Assembly (NCBI RefSeq): GCF_016900355.1
Contig: NZ_JACJKA010000001.1
Coordinates: forward strand, 62,001-126,000
From: Bacteroides mediterraneensis
GTDB taxonomy: Bacteria; Bacteroidota; Bacteroidia; Bacteroidales; Bacteroidaceae
Direction of reading: 5' to 3'
Length of the DNA: 64,000 nt
Position 1 is the first letter of the stretch. Each line of letters starts with the position of its first letter. The notes under the pieces are model-generated. The model was not told the DNA's origin. It did not search any database and was given only the letters and a program-made list of their open reading frames with translations. Position numbers and translations under genes: made by a program. This document shows, in pieces, positions 1 through 9,527 of this stretch.

Positions 1-2
1 AC

Positions 3-302
3 CCCTGGATGGCCGATGAACTGAAAGACCGTTCAAAAATCAACAAAGCCAACATCGTCTTTTCACTGCCCCATAGCGAAGGGAGTCTCTCACAAGTTTT
101 GTCCATCTTCTCATTCTATCACATCAACCTGACCAAAATACAGTCGTTGCCCATCATCGGACGCGAATGGGAATACCTGTTCTACGTGGATGTCTTGTTC
201 AACGACTACCTGAGATACAAACAATCAATCGACGCAGTCATGCCATTAACCAAAGCACTTAAAATTTTAGGAGAATATGCAGAAGGAGAATCAACCTTAT
301 AA
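3..302 (+). CDS. pheA: Prephenate dehydratase, C-terminal fragment (ACT domain)
   Basis: This is the 3' end of a gene that begins before the window; the frame is open to the left edge. The roughly 100 residues seen match the regulatory ACT domain that ends prephenate dehydratase, with a phrase like SLPHSEGSLSQVL followed by INLTKIQSLPI, which resembles the GALxxxL and ESRP-type segment that binds phenylalanine. The enzyme converts prephenate to phenylpyruvate in phenylalanine synthesis in the cytoplasm. Its last 26 bases overlap the start of the following aminotransferase gene, so the two are translationally coupled. The identity rests on this domain and on the neighbours, because the catalytic domain lies outside the window. 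Confidence 0.85.
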   Translation, partial: PWMADELKDRSKINKANIVFSLPHSEGSLSQVLSIFSFYHINLTKIQSLPIIGREWEYLFYVDVLFNDYLRYKQSIDAVMPLTKALKILGEYAEGESTL

Positions 303-1467
303 AATAGCACCGGCCGACCGGTTAAGCAGTGTCAGCGAATATTACTTCAGCCGAAAACTGAAGGAAGTGGCACAAATGAATGCAGAAGGAAAGAACGTCA
401 TCAGCCTGGGAATCGGAAGTCCCGACATGCCGCCTTCTGAAGAAACCATCAACGTGTTGTGCGAAAATGCCCGCAAGCCGGACGCACACGGCTACCAGCC
501 TACGGTAGGAATACCGGAACTTCGCAAGGCCATGGCCGACTGGTACAAGAGATGGTATAACGTAGACTTGGACCCGGCTACGGAAATCCAGCCGCTCATC
601 GGTTCCAAGGAAGGAATCCTGCATGTCACCTTGGCACTGGTCAATCCGGGCGACCAGGTACTGGTTCCGAATCCGGGATACCCTACCTACACTTCCCTGA
701 ACAAGATCTTAGGCAGTGAAATCGTGAACTACAACCTGCGGGAAGACAATCATTGGCAACCCGACTTCGACGAACTGGAGAAGATGGATTTGAGCCGGGT
801 GAAAATCATGTGGACCAACTATCCAAATATGCCGACCGGTGCCAATGCCACACTGGAACTCTATCAGAAGTTAGTCGACTTTGCCCGCCGTCACCAACTG
901 GTGGTGGTGAACGACAACCCTTACAGCTTCATCCTGAACCGCAAGCCTCTCAGCATCTTGAACATTCCGGGAGCCAAGGACTGCTGCATCGAGTTCAACT
1001 CCATGAGCAAAAGCCACAACATGCCGGGCTGGCGCGTGGGAATGCTGGCAACCAATGCCACTTTCGTACAGTGGATTCTGAAGATAAAAAGCAACATCGA
1101 CTCCGGAACCTTCCGTCCCTTGCAGCTGGCGGCCGCTCAAGCCTACCGCAACAGTGCAGAATGGCACGAAGAAGCCAACATCCGTACCTATGCACGCCGC
1201 CGGAAACTGGCCGAAGAAATTATGCATACCTTAGGATGTACCTTCGACCCGGAACAAGTAGGTATGTTCCTGTGGGGCCGTATCCCCGATTCTTATGCCG
1301 ATGTAGAAGACCTGACCGAGAAAATCCTTCACGAAGCCCGTGTTTTCATCACTCCAGGATTCATTTTCGGCAGCAACGGAAAGCGCTACATCCGCATTTC
1401 GCTTTGTGCCAAGGAACCCCAACTGGAAGAAGCGCTGAAACGCATTCAAGCAGTTATGAACAAATAA
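277..1467 (+). CDS. Class I/II aminotransferase (aromatic/aspartate or DapL-like)
   Basis: A 396-residue PLP enzyme of fold type I. The PLP lysine is visible as K245 in NSMSKSHNMPGWR, and the preceding NYPNMPTGA segment is the usual phosphate/PLP contact region (NxPxNPTG in relatives). It resembles the LL-diaminopimelate/aspartate aminotransferase group. Its position inside the pheA to tyrA operon suggests that it makes phenylalanine and tyrosine from phenylpyruvate and 4-hydroxyphenylpyruvate, or otherwise acts on aromatic keto acids. The start lies within the pheA end (26-base overlap), which indicates coupling. Substrate specificity cannot be decided from sequence alone. Confidence 0.9.
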   Translation: MQKENQPYKIAPADRLSSVSEYYFSRKLKEVAQMNAEGKNVISLGIGSPDMPPSEETINVLCENARKPDAHGYQPTVGIPELRKAMADWYKRWYNVDLDPATEIQPLIGSKEGILHVTLALVNPGDQVLVPNPGYPTYTSLNKILGSEIVNYNLREDNHWQPDFDELEKMDLSRVKIMWTNYPNMPTGANATLELYQKLVDFARRHQLVVVNDNPYSFILNRKPLSILNIPGAKDCCIEFNSMSKSHNMPGWRVGMLATNATFVQWILKIKSNIDSGTFRPLQLAAAQAYRNSAEWHEEANIRTYARRRKLAEEIMHTLGCTFDPEQVGMFLWGRIPDSYADVEDLTEKILHEARVFITPGFIFGSNGKRYIRISLCAKEPQLEEALKRIQAVMNK

Positions 1468-1491
1468 ACATTACAAAAATCAAATACTACC

Positions 1492-2562
1492 ATGGAACAA
1501 TTGGATTTATTACCCATCGAACTGGAAGGTGTTTCTCAGGAACGCCCTCTGATCATTGCAGGTCCCTGCAGTGCCGAGACAGAAGAACAAGTCATGACCA
1601 CGGCCAGAGCCTTGGCCGACAAAGGCATCAAGATTTTCCGTGCCGGAATCTGGAAACCCCGTACCAAACCGGGAGGCTTTGAAGGTATCGGTGTGGAAGG
1701 ACTTTCCTGGCTGAAAGAAGTGAAGAAAGAAACCGGTATGTACGTGGCTACCGAAGTCGCTACCGCCAAACATGTGTACGAATGCCTGAAAGCCGACGTA
1801 GACATCGTATGGATTGGTGCTCGTACCACTGCCAACCCGTTCGCCGTACAGGAGATTGCCGATGCCTTGAAAGGCGTAGACATTCCGGTCTATGTAAAGA
1901 ATCCGGTCAATCCGGATCTGGAACTCTGGATTGGTGCCTTGGAACGTATCAACAATGCCGGACTGAAACGTATCGGAGCCATCCATCGCGGATTCTCTTC
2001 TTATGACAAGAAAATATACCGCAACCTGCCGCAGTGGCACATTCCTATCGAATTGCGTCGCCGTATTCCGAACCTGCCTATCCTATGCGACCCGAGCCAC
2101 ATCGGCGGAAAACGTGAACTGATTGCGCCGCTCTGCCAGCAGGCCATGGATTTGGGATTCGACGGCCTCATCATCGAATCACACTGTAATCCGGAATGCG
2201 CATGGAGCGATGCCGCACAGCAAGTCACTCCCGATGTACTCGATTACATCCTGAACCTGCTGGTCATCCGTTCCGAACACCAAAGCACCGAAAATCTGAA
2301 CGAACTGCGCCGCCAGATTGACGAATGCGATAATGAACTGATGGACATTCTGGCCAAACGTATGCGGGTGTGCCGTGAAATCGGAACCTTCAAAAAGGAA
2401 CACAACATGACCATCCTGCAGACCGGACGTTACAACGAAATCCTGGACAAGCGAGGTGCACAAGGTTCACTTTGTGGCATGGACCCGGACTTCATCAAGC
2501 AAGTGTTTGAACTGATTCACGAAGAAAGTGTCCGTCAGCAAATGGAAATCATCAATAAGTAA
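1492..2562 (+). CDS. Bifunctional DAHP synthase / chorismate mutase
   Basis: A 356-residue fusion. Residues about 15-260 form a type I-beta DAHP synthase (KDO8P-synthase-like barrel), with IIAGPCSAE near the N-terminus, KPRTKPGGFEG, and the metal-site stretch CDPSHIGGKR. Residues about 270-350 form an AroQ-type all-helical chorismate mutase (LNELRRQIDECDNEL). It catalyses the first committed step of the shikimate pathway (PEP plus erythrose 4-phosphate) and, at the branch point, chorismate to prephenate. The mutase domain on the C-terminus commonly serves as a sensor for prephenate inhibition in this fusion family. It lies 24 nt after the aminotransferase and 18 nt before tyrA, in the same operon. 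Confidence 0.95.
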   Translation: MEQLDLLPIELEGVSQERPLIIAGPCSAETEEQVMTTARALADKGIKIFRAGIWKPRTKPGGFEGIGVEGLSWLKEVKKETGMYVATEVATAKHVYECLKADVDIVWIGARTTANPFAVQEIADALKGVDIPVYVKNPVNPDLELWIGALERINNAGLKRIGAIHRGFSSYDKKIYRNLPQWHIPIELRRRIPNLPILCDPSHIGGKRELIAPLCQQAMDLGFDGLIIESHCNPECAWSDAAQQVTPDVLDYILNLLVIRSEHQSTENLNELRRQIDECDNELMDILAKRMRVCREIGTFKKEHNMTILQTGRYNEILDKRGAQGSLCGMDPDFIKQVFELIHEESVRQQMEIINK

Positions 2563-2580
2563 GTACGAGAAGAACAAAAA

Positions 2581-3354
2581 ATGAAGATATTGATTTTAGG
2601 AGCCGGAAAAATGGGCTCCTTCTTTACGGATGTATTGAGTTTTGAACATGAGGTAGCCGTGTACGATGTAAATCCACAGCGCCTGCGCTTCATGTACAAC
2701 TGCTACCGTTTTACCAAACTGGAGGAAATCAAGGAATTCCAGCCGGAACTGGTCATCAATGCCGCCACGGTGAAATACACCCTTGATGCGTTCAACCAGG
2801 TGCTTCCGCTCCTGCCAAAGGACTGCATCATCAGCGACATTGCTTCCGTGAAAACCGGCTTGCAGGAGTTTTACGAGCACTGTGGTTTCCGTTATGTGTC
2901 TACCCACCCGATGTTCGGTCCCACGTTTGCCAACCTCGACAAACTGAGCACCGAAAACGCCATCATCATCAAGGAAGGCGACCACTTGGGCAAGATTTTC
3001 TTCAAGGACCTCTACCAACGTCTGAAGCTGAATATCTTTGAATACACGTTCGAGGAACACGACGAAACCGTGGCCTACTCCTTGTCCATCCCGTTCGTTT
3101 CCACCTTCGTGTTTGCGGCCGTCATGAAACATCAGGATGCTCCGGGTACCACCTTCAAGCGCCACATGGCCATTGCCCAAGGTGTGCTAAGTGAAGACGA
3201 TTTCCTGTTGCAAGAAATCCTGTTCAATCCCCGCACTCCGGCACAAGTGGAAGGTATCCGTACGGAACTGAACGAGCTGCTGGACATCATCAGTCGGAAA
3301 GATGCAGAAGGCATGCACGCCTACCTGACCAAAATCCGTAAGAACATCAAATAA
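2581..3354 (+). CDS. tyrA: Prephenate dehydrogenase
   Basis: A 257-residue protein beginning with a Rossmann NAD(P) motif (ILGAGKMGSFF, residues 5-15) and containing THPMFGPTFANL, the substrate-binding histidine segment typical of prephenate dehydrogenases. It oxidatively decarboxylates prephenate to 4-hydroxyphenylpyruvate for tyrosine synthesis. It is the last gene of the aromatic operon and is followed by a strong hairpin terminator. It has no separate ACT domain, so feedback control probably sits elsewhere, for example on the chorismate mutase fusion. Confidence 0.92.
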   Translation: MKILILGAGKMGSFFTDVLSFEHEVAVYDVNPQRLRFMYNCYRFTKLEEIKEFQPELVINAATVKYTLDAFNQVLPLLPKDCIISDIASVKTGLQEFYEHCGFRYVSTHPMFGPTFANLDKLSTENAIIIKEGDHLGKIFFKDLYQRLKLNIFEYTFEEHDETVAYSLSIPFVSTFVFAAVMKHQDAPGTTFKRHMAIAQGVLSEDDFLLQEILFNPRTPAQVEGIRTELNELLDIISRKDAEGMHAYLTKIRKNIK

Positions 3355-3392
3355 TAAACTGAGAAAAAATCTCAAGCTAAAATTACGAAAAT

Positions 3393-3457
3393 AAAAATCC
3401 TCCTGCCTTTAGCCATAGAATGCAAAACAAACTAAAGCTAAAAACAGGAGGATTTTT
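3393..3457. terminator. Bidirectional hairpin terminator between tyrA and the barrel gene
   Basis: A 13-bp perfect outer stem (AAAAATCCTCCTG pairing with CAGGAGGATTTTT) with an inner TTTAGC/GCTAAA stem. A and T tracts on both sides let it terminate both converging transcripts. Confidence 0.85.
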
Positions 3458-3509
3458 ATATAATCACAAATAGATTCCTTTTATCTCCAACAAGATTATT
3501 CATCTGCAA

Positions 3510-4118
3510 TCAGAACCGATAGCCTACCGTCAACAAGAAAGCCAGATTCTTGTTACTTTCGTCGGCAAAACTTTCCTTAATCATATTGGTAAATCCATAC
3601 TGTCCGGTCAGGTTAATCAAATAATGGTCGTCCAGTTCAAACCCGACACCATACTGCAAACCCACAGCACAACGGTTCATCATGGCCTCATCATTCTTAC
3701 CAACCTTTTTAAACAGCTTGGTGCCTACTTCTGCCCCACTCGCTTCGACGGTCATTTTTCCACCTAAACCAAATCCTACGTACGGACCAAAATTCACGAC
3801 AAAACGGTTTCCCTCTGTAATATTAAACTTTACTGCTGCCAGCAAAGGAATATCGAGATAAACCGGATTCATCTTCGTATCGACTCCTCCCTCACTCACC
3901 TTACAGCCCTTGCTGGTAAAATTCAATCCAGACTGGAAAGACCACATCTCATTAAAAGCATAATCCATACCGACTCCCACCGTATAACCTACTTTCATAT
4001 CCGCCTCACTGTTGGTGATGTTTGCCATTGACATACCTCCATGGATGTCAAATCTTGCTTGAGAATAACCCGTAACGGCCAGCAAGCCCAATAACAAAGT
4101 CAATAATGTTTTCTTCAT
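3510..4118 (-). CDS. Small outer-membrane beta-barrel protein (porin-like family)
   Basis: A 202-residue protein with a signal peptide ending near VTGYSQA, followed by alternating hydrophobic/polar strands and a C-terminal aromatic end (TVGYRF), typical of eight-stranded outer-membrane barrels (OMP_b-brl families). The ATG at 4118 (MKKTLLTLL) is chosen over an upstream in-frame TTG at 4124. Nothing in the sequence shows a ligand. It stands alone between two terminators (3393-3457 and 4247-4309), so it is probably transcribed by itself. Confidence 0.8.
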   Translation of the reverse strand: MKKTLLTLLLGLLAVTGYSQARFDIHGGMSMANITNSEADMKVGYTVGVGMDYAFNEMWSFQSGLNFTSKGCKVSEGGVDTKMNPVYLDIPLLAAVKFNITEGNRFVVNFGPYVGFGLGGKMTVEASGAEVGTKLFKKVGKNDEAMMNRCAVGLQYGVGFELDDHYLINLTGQYGFTNMIKESFADESNKNLAFLLTVGYRF

Positions 4119-4246
4119 AGCCAAAAATCTTTAAGTTAAGTTTCTGTCTCCCTCGAAACAAATTCATTTATTTAAAGAAACATGGAGACTCGCCATTCGG
4201 CCATGTTTCCATTCACCAAACTCTAAACCTTTCTATATATAAAAAA

Positions 4247-4309
4247 CAAGTGTTCCTTTTTGTTCATTTTCACTAAAAACAGACCAGAAAATAAACAAAA
4301 AGGAACACT
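4247..4309 (-). terminator. Long-stem hairpin terminator after the GH10-like gene
   Basis: A perfect 17-bp stem (4247-4263 with 4293-4309) with a 29-nt loop. On the minus strand it follows the stop codon at 4333 by about 25 nt and is followed by a T-rich run. Confidence 0.8.
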
Positions 4310-4332
4310 TCTATTTTTTACACTCCTACGCT

Positions 4333-5835
4333 TTACAACTTAATCTTCTTTGATACCGATTTCGATTCATTGTGCAGACGGTCGAGTGCAGTCACTACAT
4401 AACGGTACTTCGTCTTTCCGTCTTCATACGGCAGCTTGTAGAATTCATCGTGTGTGATGGCCACAATGTGAGACGGGTCATTCAAATTCACCTTTTCCTT
4501 CTTATCGAAGCGATACACCACATAATGATAAGCCTTGTCCATCTCTGTCTTGGCTTTCGGTGCCGTCCAAAACAGAATGTAACCGTCTGCCGTCCACACG
4601 GGTTTCAGCTTACGCACCTTTCCAGGAGCCTTGTCGTCCATGAACGGCGAAGTAGGAAGCAGGGCTGGATACTTGTGGTATTCCTTCACCAGCATATCGC
4701 GGTAATGCCCCTTGTTTTCCACTACGGCAGCCGCATACCACTGGCAGCTTCCCTGAACGGTCGGCAAGGAACGCTGCAAATTGTACTTGGCAGGAATCTG
4801 GCTCTGGTTCGGGTTCATCAAATCTGCCTTAGATACCGTACGCACCACATCCTGACCAATATACAACGGACGAGCAGCCGCATGACGTGCCCACCAACGA
4901 ATCAACGTCTCATAATCGGCAGCCGGATGACCAATTTCCCAGTAAATCTGCGGAATATTGTAATCTACCCAGCCGTTGTTCACCCACAACAGCACATCGG
5001 CATACAAGTCATCATAGTTCTGCAATCCGTTGGTGTCACTTCCGTTCGGGTCGTTTTTCCGGTTCCGGTAAATACCAAACGGAGATACCCCGAACTTCAC
5101 CCACGGCTTGCATTCGCGCACCGTCTCATGAATCTCCTTAATCAGCACGTTCACATTATCCCGGCGCCAGTCGGCCCGACGAGTAAATCCACGGCCATAC
5201 GCCGCAAAGCTGATATTGTCCGGAAAATCCTCTCCCGGATTCGGATACGGATAGAAGTAGTCGTCCATGTGAATGGCATCCACATCGTAACGGCTCACAA
5301 TGTCGCGCACAATCTTGCAGATATATTTTCTGGATTCCGGCAGTCCCGGGTCAAAATACAACTGTCCGGCATACTGTACGAACCATTCCGGATGCTGGTT
5401 ATAAGGATGCATCGGCGACAATGCCCCTGTCCCTTTCGTCTTGGCCCGATACGGATTGATCCACGCATGCAGCTCCATATTCCGCTTGTGACATTCCTCA
5501 ATCATAAACTGCAACGGGTCCCACATGGGCGAAGGGGCCTTCCCCTGCACACCTGTCAAAAAACGACTCCACGGTTCGTAGGGTGATTTATACAGGGCAT
5601 CCGCTTCCGCTCTCACCTGGAAAATGATGGCATTGATACCGGCTTTCTGTAAATTGTCGAGCTGGCTTACCAATACTTTTTTCATCTTCTCCGTAGGCAT
5701 TCCCTGAAACTGCCCGTTCACACACTGTATCCATGCTCCGCGGAACTCCCGTTTGGGATAACGCACCTGCGCATGCAAGCTGCCTGCCCACAAGCTTCCC
5801 AACAGGACAAACAGCATCAATAGTTTAGTCTTCAT
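4333..5835 (-). CDS. Family 10-like glycosyl hydrolase (DUF187/GHL10), secreted
   Basis: A 500-residue protein counted from the ATG at 5835, which begins a clear signal peptide (MKTKLLMLFVLLG to SLHAQ). The in-frame ATG at 5853 is rejected because the promoter and signal sequence favour 5835. The body is a TIM-barrel of the GHL10 type (FRGAWIQCV, INPYRAKT, AIHMDDYFYPYP, PQIYWEIG), with a fibronectin-like C-terminal region of about 90 residues. Family members are described as glycosidases possibly acting on peptidoglycan or other glycans, and the substrate is not established here. It has its own promoter at 5893-5923 and terminator at 4247-4309. Confidence 0.88.
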   Translation of the reverse strand: MKTKLLMLFVLLGSLWAGSLHAQVRYPKREFRGAWIQCVNGQFQGMPTEKMKKVLVSQLDNLQKAGINAIIFQVRAEADALYKSPYEPWSRFLTGVQGKAPSPMWDPLQFMIEECHKRNMELHAWINPYRAKTKGTGALSPMHPYNQHPEWFVQYAGQLYFDPGLPESRKYICKIVRDIVSRYDVDAIHMDDYFYPYPNPGEDFPDNISFAAYGRGFTRRADWRRDNVNVLIKEIHETVRECKPWVKFGVSPFGIYRNRKNDPNGSDTNGLQNYDDLYADVLLWVNNGWVDYNIPQIYWEIGHPAADYETLIRWWARHAAARPLYIGQDVVRTVSKADLMNPNQSQIPAKYNLQRSLPTVQGSCQWYAAAVVENKGHYRDMLVKEYHKYPALLPTSPFMDDKAPGKVRKLKPVWTADGYILFWTAPKAKTEMDKAYHYVVYRFDKKEKVNLNDPSHIVAITHDEFYKLPYEDGKTKYRYVVTALDRLHNESKSVSKKIKL

Positions 5836-5892
5836 ATCTGTAAATTTTATCATATTCTTTTCCCTTTTTCAAACAATAGTCCAATTAAGTCG

Positions 5893-5923
5893 CAAAGATA
5901 CAGAAAGGTAAGAGAAGGACCAA
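5893..5923 (-). promoter_or_regulatory. Bacteroidota-type promoter for the GH10-like gene
   Basis: On the minus strand, TATCTTTG (-7 box, 5893-5900) lies 20 nt downstream of TTG (-33, 5921-5923). The implied leader to the ATG at 5835 is about 50 nt. Confidence 0.75.
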
Positions 5924-6354
5924 ACCAAAAGCACGCTTTTGAACGTAGCAGTTTCTATTCTGTCTGAAGGCCGACGACAAGCTCGCCATTCCCCCCCACA
6001 GCAAACAAAAATCCAGACAGGTAAAGTATACTACAGCCTCTCTTTTAAATTAAGAATTATTTACATAAATATGATTTGTCTATCCGAGCATGAATGAAAC
6101 TACAATAAGCAAGCAAAACAGAAAAGTATCCATACCGAAAGAACTGAAACATTTCCAAGTATAATCAAGCCTCCAACAGGAGAATCAGAACGAACAATAA
6201 GATACCACAGACGTTCACTTCCAACTACCTGAAACAGAGATTCCTCACACAAACATTCATTCTCAATTCAAATAATACATGTATATTTGAAGAGTAATCA
6301 TACACTTAAATGACCTTTAAATGAAATTCACAACTCATTTTATAAACAAGACAC
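5901..6354. other. Divergent intergenic region (about 520 bp) between the GH10-like gene and the alpha-galactosidase
   Basis: No convincing ORF or RNA gene is seen. It holds the two divergent promoter regions and otherwise AT-rich sequence with no clear repeats. Confidence 0.6.
6282..6289 (+). promoter_or_regulatory. -7 box for the alpha-galactosidase gene
   Basis: TATATTTG matches the Bacteroidota TAnnTTTG consensus. No good -33 TTG lies about 20 nt upstream, so it is either activator-dependent or weak. The leader to the ATG at 6355 would be about 60 nt. Confidence 0.45.
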
Positions 6355-8385
6355 ATGAAAAATAACCGAATCTTAATTACCGCAGGCTTACTTCTGATCA
6401 GCACAACCATGCTTTACGGACAATCAAAAACCGTTTGGCTTGACGACCTGGATTTAACGGCTGTCACACAAGGTAATGGAGTAGCCATGAAAAACAAATC
6501 TGTAGACGGGAAAACCCTTACCATCGGAGGACAGACCTTCGAACGTGGAGTAGGTACTCATTCCGTCAGCGAACTGGCCATCCAACTGAATGGAAAAGCC
6601 ACTTTATTCACAGCTCACGTAGGAATGGATGATGAAATTCTGGCCCATAAACCTTCCGCTGAGTTCATTGTTATTGGCGACGGCAAACAATTATGGTCCA
6701 GTGGCATCATGACTGCCGGAGATGCCGCCAAACCTTGTTCCGTATCGCTGGAAGGAATAAAAATGCTGGAACTGATTGTAGATGAAGGGAACGATAACAA
6801 TTATTACGACCATGCAGACTGGGCCGATGCCAAAATCCAATCCACGGGCCCCGAAAGTTTCCCAACCATAAAGTTTATCGCCACAGAACCCTATATACTG
6901 ACTCCCCCGGCTCCGGCTACCCCAAGAATAAACAATGCCTCTGTATTCGGAGTCCGTCCAGGCTCCCTCTTCCAGTTCCAGATAGCCGCTACAGGCGACC
7001 GTCCCATGAAGTTCTCTGCCCAAGGCCTTCCCAAAGGACTGGAAATAAATCCGGAGACAGGCCTCATCACCGGAAAGCTGGATAAATCAGGTACATATAC
7101 AGTAACACTGAAAGCACAGAATTCCAAAGGGAAAGCCGAACAGACCTTCCAAATCAAGTGCGGCGACCGAATCGCTCTCACTCCACCCATGGGATGGAAC
7201 AGCTGGAATTGTTTCGGACATGAAGTATCAGCTGAAAAAGTGAAAAAGGCTGCCGAAGCCATGGTAAAAAGCGGATTAATCAACTATGGATGGACTTATA
7301 TAAACATCGACGATTCATGGCAGCATCACCGTGACCCCAACGACCCTACCCGGGGAGGCAAACTGCGCGACGAACAGGGTTACATTATCCCCAACGCACA
7401 ATTCCCCGACATGAAAGGACTGACAGATTACATACACTCACTTGGATTGAAAACGGGCATTTATTCCTCCCCCGGGCCATGGACCTGTGGAGGGTGTGCC
7501 GGAAGTTTCGGTTATGAGAAACAAGATGCAGAGCAGTACGCCAGATGGGGAATTGATTACCTGAAATACGACTGGTGCAGCTATGGAGGCGTACTTGACC
7601 GCAATCTGGACACCGACCCCTACAGTGTCTCTTCTTTGGCTTTCCAAGGAGGAGGAGACTCCCTCGTAGGCAGAAAACCCTTCAAAATTATGGGCGATTA
7701 TTTACGGCAGCAACCCAGAGACATCGTCTATAACTTATGCCAGTATGGCATGGGTGACGTATGGAAATGGGGAGACTCCGTAGGCGGACAAAGCTGGCGT
7801 ACGACCAACGACATTACCGATACCTGGGAAAGCGTAAAAAACATCGCTCTCTCCCAAGACCGTTCCGCAGCCTGGTCCAAACCTGGAAACTGGAACGATC
7901 CAGATATGCTGGTCCTCGGCATTGTAGGTTGGGGAAATCCACATCAAACCAAACTGAAGCCCGACGAACAATATCTTCATTTCAGTCTTTGGAGTCTGTT
8001 TTCCGCTCCTCTCTTAATAGGATGCGATTTGGAGAAACTGGATGACTTCACATTCAACCTGCTGACAAACAATGAAGTCATAGCCATTGATCAGGACCCT
8101 CTTGGCAAACAAGCCACGTGTGTATATCAAATTGGAGAACTACGAATTTACGTAAAAGAACTGGCCGACGGAGGAAAAGCGGTCGGTTTCTGTAACTTCG
8201 ACCGGGAAAAAGCAGACATTTCTTTCCATGAGTTTGACAAATTGGGCATCACCGGTACACAAACAGTACGCGACCTCTGGCGACAAAAGGACATCAAGAC
8301 ACTCGATACCCGCCAGGAATCCCTTTCACTTCATGTTCCAGCCCATGGAGTATTACTCTATAAATTCAAACCCGCTCACAAATAA
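6355..8385 (+). CDS. GH27 alpha-galactosidase with NPCBM and Ig-like domains
   Basis: A 676-residue secreted enzyme. A signal peptide (about 1-22) is followed by an NPCBM carbohydrate-binding domain (about 25-165), a putative Ig-like domain (about 195-265), the GH27 barrel (TPPMGWNSWN onward, about 275-590) and a C-terminal beta domain. The nucleophile is D406 in LKYDWC and the acid/base is probably D517 in NWNDPDML, by analogy with human alpha-galactosidase A. It should release terminal alpha-linked galactose from oligosaccharides or glycoconjugates in the periplasm or at the cell surface. It is a single gene with its own terminator and has no SusC/SusD neighbours. Confidence 0.93.
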   Translation: MKNNRILITAGLLLISTTMLYGQSKTVWLDDLDLTAVTQGNGVAMKNKSVDGKTLTIGGQTFERGVGTHSVSELAIQLNGKATLFTAHVGMDDEILAHKPSAEFIVIGDGKQLWSSGIMTAGDAAKPCSVSLEGIKMLELIVDEGNDNNYYDHADWADAKIQSTGPESFPTIKFIATEPYILTPPAPATPRINNASVFGVRPGSLFQFQIAATGDRPMKFSAQGLPKGLEINPETGLITGKLDKSGTYTVTLKAQNSKGKAEQTFQIKCGDRIALTPPMGWNSWNCFGHEVSAEKVKKAAEAMVKSGLINYGWTYINIDDSWQHHRDPNDPTRGGKLRDEQGYIIPNAQFPDMKGLTDYIHSLGLKTGIYSSPGPWTCGGCAGSFGYEKQDAEQYARWGIDYLKYDWCSYGGVLDRNLDTDPYSVSSLAFQGGGDSLVGRKPFKIMGDYLRQQPRDIVYNLCQYGMGDVWKWGDSVGGQSWRTTNDITDTWESVKNIALSQDRSAAWSKPGNWNDPDMLVLGIVGWGNPHQTKLKPDEQYLHFSLWSLFSAPLLIGCDLEKLDDFTFNLLTNNEVIAIDQDPLGKQATCVYQIGELRIYVKELADGGKAVGFCNFDREKADISFHEFDKLGITGTQTVRDLWRQKDIKTLDTRQESLSLHVPAHGVLLYKFKPAHK

Positions 8386-8398
8386 ATTTTTAGCATCG

Positions 8399-8441
8399 AA
8401 AGAGACTGTTTCATTCTTCGAAACGGTCTCTTTTATTTTTT
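8399..8441 (+). terminator. Terminator of the alpha-galactosidase gene
   Basis: A 14-bp stem (8399-8412 with 8420-8433) followed by TATTTTTTA on the plus strand. Confidence 0.88.
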
Positions 8442-8527
8442 ACCACTGATAACCACCGTATCATTCAGTACGCATGACAACGGTTTATCATGAATTTCTA
8501 TTTCTTGGCGTTCTTTTCTGCTATCTC

Positions 8528-9202
8528 TCACTCCTTTTTCTTGTATAACTCCACTCCCACCACATAATAATGTGGCACATTCGACAATATCATTCCATTC
8601 TTATTATTCCCGTCAATTTCTCTTTCCCCGCAAAAACGCATAAATCCGTATTGTTCATCTACCCATCCAGAGCCGTATAAGATTAAAGGTATGTTCAGAC
8701 TGTCTGCATCCGGATTATTCCGTAAAATATAAGGTCTGTCTTCGTAAAAATACACCTTATCCTTCCCTAACGGATGCAACTTCAATGCCACATTTGTAGT
8801 CATCACATTAGGAATTTTAATGGTTAGCAAAGTAGTAGAGTCATTTCTGCCTGTCAGAAATAAAGACAAATCTGTAATTTTATCCCTCACCTCTGCGTCC
8901 TCCAGCAAATCCTTGTCGCTCCAGAAATCTTTCAAAAGCTCCTTATTTTTCCCCATCCGGAACTGCTCGACACGTTTGGGAACTTTTCCTTTTTCATGTT
9001 CCTCCACATATACCTGTACTTCATAGGTATCTACCAGAAACGGCCTCAGATTAAAATGGAACATCTTTACATGCATCACATTCAGTACATCTACAATATC
9101 CTCCACACCAATTTGTTTTGCATTTACCTTTAATGAATCTTGTGCATATAGTCCCGCGGACAAACAAAGGCAAATAAATACCAGCCCTACTCCCTTTTTC
9201 AT
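8528..9202 (-). CDS. Hypothetical secreted protein, 224 residues
   Basis: I do not recognise this family with confidence. A signal peptide (MKKGVGLVFICLCLSAGLYAQ) is followed by a mixed, mostly polar protein without a cysteine lipobox or obvious catalytic motif. The C-terminal part (NNKNGMILSNVPHYYVVGVELYKKKE) is rich in predicted beta strands. It lies at the downstream end of a minus-strand run of envelope genes that begins with a sigma factor at 19.2 kb, but a gap of 325 bp and a possible own -7 box (9291-9298) separate it from the next upstream gene. It is probably periplasmic or outer-membrane associated. Confidence 0.6.
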   Translation of the reverse strand: MKKGVGLVFICLCLSAGLYAQDSLKVNAKQIGVEDIVDVLNVMHVKMFHFNLRPFLVDTYEVQVYVEEHEKGKVPKRVEQFRMGKNKELLKDFWSDKDLLEDAEVRDKITDLSLFLTGRNDSTTLLTIKIPNVMTTNVALKLHPLGKDKVYFYEDRPYILRNNPDADSLNIPLILYGSGWVDEQYGFMRFCGEREIDGNNKNGMILSNVPHYYVVGVELYKKKE

Positions 9203-9527
9203 TGTATTATATTTTTAGAAGGTAACAATCTAATAGCGTCTTACGTTCTTTCCTATAGTTTCAATATCACTTTTCCTATATGAACTCTCACAAATATAGG
9301 CATTAATATTTTAAAAGAAGGTTCCCCCTATATAAAAAACGGACCTCAGGACAAATGACTGTCAGCGCTCGGAAAACCAATCCTATTCCCATAGAAAGTG
9401 AATGACAAAAATCGCTTACTGTACCCAAATAGGTTATGTTTTCGGTATCAAGATTGTATTCGTAGAAAGGAATACCGGCAATTTGCTAATCAGGGAAACA
9501 TTGAGTCTTCACATAAAGCACTAAAAG
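9203..9527. other. Intergenic region of 325 bp
   Basis: No gene is seen. On the minus strand TATATTTG at 9291-9298 could be the -7 box for the gene ending at 8528, without a clear -33 partner. Confidence 0.5.

Noticed and set aside
753-1682. A 309-codon plus-strand open frame overlapping the aminotransferase and DAHP synthase genes
   Set aside because: It is out of frame with both conserved proteins and has a biased, low-quality composition with no domain; it is a shadow of GC-rich coding sequence.
4372-5586. Long plus-strand open frame opposite the GH10-like gene
   Set aside because: It lies entirely antisense to a gene with clear domains, signal peptide, promoter and terminator, and its translation has no recognisable domain or signal.
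5901-6354. Riboswitch or structured RNA in the 520-bp gap before the alpha-galactosidase
   Set aside because: No conserved riboswitch pattern or strong pairing could be recognised by eye.
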